Assembly: GCF_000735605.1 (NCBI RefSeq)
Contig: NZ_JPKG01000040.1
Coordinates: forward strand, 62,001-126,000
Length of the DNA stretch: 64,000 nt
Direction of reading: 5' to 3'
From: Allobosea sp. LC85
GTDB lineage: Bacteria > Pseudomonadota > Alphaproteobacteria > Rhizobiales > Beijerinckiaceae
The notes under the pieces are model-generated. The model did not search any database and had not been told where the DNA came from. It was given only the letters and a program-made list of their open reading frames with translations. A program made the translations under genes and the position numbers. The stretch's first letter is position 1. The number at the start of each line of letters is the position of its first letter. Below, piece by piece: positions 63,114-64,000 of the stretch.

Positions 63114-64000
63114 GTGTCCGCTCCCCATATCCTGATCGCCGGCTCCGGCATCGGCGGGCTTTCAGCCGCCATTGCACTGGCGCGGCGCGGCTTCTCGGTG
63201 ACGGTCGCGGAAAAGCGCACCGGCTTCGGCGAGACCGGTGCAGGCATCCAGCTTTCGCCGAATGCCGGGCATGTCCTCGAGGCTCTCGATCTCGGCCTGG
63301 CCGTCAAGCGCGCCTCCGTGATCGCCGAACGCCTCGTTGTCCGGCGCTGGCAGGATGGTTCTCCGCTGGCTGAAATGCCGATGACCACGGTCGGCACCGG
63401 AACGCCCTTCCGCACCATACGCCGAACCGACCTGCATACCCTGCTGCTCGATGCCGCCCGCTCCCTGCCCGGCATCCGGCTTATGGTCGGCCGCGGCCTG
63501 CGCGACATCTCCCAGAACGCGGACGGCATCACCGCGACGCTCGCGACCGAATCCGGCCAGATCGAAACCATTTCGGCACTGGCGCTGGTCGGCGCCGACG
63601 GGCTCTGGTCGCGCAGCCGCGAACTCATCGGCGACACAGCTCCGCCCGTCTTCACCGGCTATGAAGCCTGGCGGACCCTGGTACCGAACGCCGGCGGCCG
63701 CGCCACGCCCGGCGTCGTGACCCTGCATCTCGGCCCCGGCCGCCATGCCGTGCATTACCCTGTCTCCGGCGGTCGCGAGACGAATCTCGTCGTCATTCGC
63801 GAAGCGAAGGAGGCGCGCGAAGGCTGGTCCCGCGACGGAGAGGCCGGGCAACTTGCCACTCATCTCACCAAGGCCGAGCCCGAACTGCACAAGCTTGCAG
63901 CGGCGGCGCCGCACTGGCTGGTCTGGTCGCTCTTCGACCGGCCGCCGGCAGCGATGGCGCAGGGGCGGATCGCCTTGCTCGGCGATGCCGCCCATCCGGT
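63114..64000 (+). CDS. FAD-dependent monooxygenase (runs off window)
   Basis: The first 295 codons of a class A flavoprotein hydroxylase, from a GTG at 63114 (MSAPHILIAGSGIGGLSAAI). Motifs are GSGIGGLSAAIALARRG (FAD Rossmann), LVGADGLWSRSRELIG (DG motif, binding FAD and NADPH) and ALLGDAAHPV (GD motif) at the end. The overall order resembles salicylate 3-hydroxylase-like or UbiH-related enzymes; the substrate is not predictable. The C-terminal part lies outside the window. Confidence 0.9.
   Translation, partial: MSAPHILIAGSGIGGLSAAIALARRGFSVTVAEKRTGFGETGAGIQLSPNAGHVLEALDLGLAVKRASVIAERLVVRRWQDGSPLAEMPMTTVGTGTPFRTIRRTDLHTLLLDAARSLPGIRLMVGRGLRDISQNADGITATLATESGQIETISALALVGADGLWSRSRELIGDTAPPVFTGYEAWRTLVPNAGGRATPGVVTLHLGPGRHAVHYPVSGGRETNLVVIREAKEAREGWSRDGEAGQLATHLTKAEPELHKLAAAAPHWLVWSLFDRPPAAMAQGRIALLGDAAHP

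Overview
The window looks like a high-GC alphaproteobacterial chromosome, most likely Hyphomicrobiales (Rhizobiales) and possibly Bosea-like. That placement is inferred from gene order, from protein families common in this group (DUF2336, DUF3126, BTLCP transglutaminase-like proteases, the short NDUFS6-like zinc protein, IscU-like protein beside folE) and from base composition; it is not the result of a search.

Positions 1-20,000 hold the transcription/translation supercluster, all read on the minus strand: tuf, tRNA-Trp, secE, nusG, [chemoreceptor + cytochrome b561], rplK, rplA, rplJ, rplL, rpoB, rpoC, [LuxR regulator + tiny membrane ORF], rpsL, rpsG and the start of fusA. Two insertions break an otherwise conserved order: a chemoreceptor/b561 pair between nusG and rplK, and a LuxR gene between rpoC and rpsL. 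A frameshifted methyltransferase remnant lies between tRNA-Trp and secE.

Positions 20,000-30,800 hold a lipoprotein, pncB, tRNA-Gly and tRNA-Tyr, a P-loop NTPase, rlmB, an MHS-type transporter, tRNA-Thr with a phage-type ORF beside it, a Tat-exported metallo-beta-lactamase-fold protein and NAD kinase. A 20-bp exact copy of the 3' end of tRNA-Gly lies about 1.06 kb downstream of the intact gene. Between the two copies are a small lipoprotein gene and a possible nonsense-interrupted exported ORF, which together look like the scar of an integrated element.

Positions 30,800-49,300 are ordinary chromosome in small operons: DUF2336 with a lytic transglycosylase; MaoC with a CitE-like lyase; nitroreductase, flavin reductase and a small membrane protein; OpgC with an SGNH hydrolase; DUF2157 with a GDYXXLXY protein; then thrS, yidD, a PAP2 phosphatase, an IscU-like scaffold, folE, hisI, a patatin, a CBS protein and a rhomboid.

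Positions 49,300-64,000 contain a PAS / tandem-PilZ / BTLCP-protease group suggestive of c-di-GMP surface signalling, a gamma-carbonic anhydrase, several envelope proteins, a TetR regulator divergent from an exported protein with two palindromic operators between them, and a serine/cysteine group (an unusual SHMT-family enzyme, a divergent GcvA-type LysR regulator and cysE). An alpha/beta hydrolase, a DUF1624 membrane protein, a zinc-binding protein and a truncated FAD monooxygenase follow. A palindromic intergenic repeat occurs three times (39.4, 51.1 and 52.4 kb). No CRISPR array, rRNA operon, intact insertion sequence or complete mobile element was seen.
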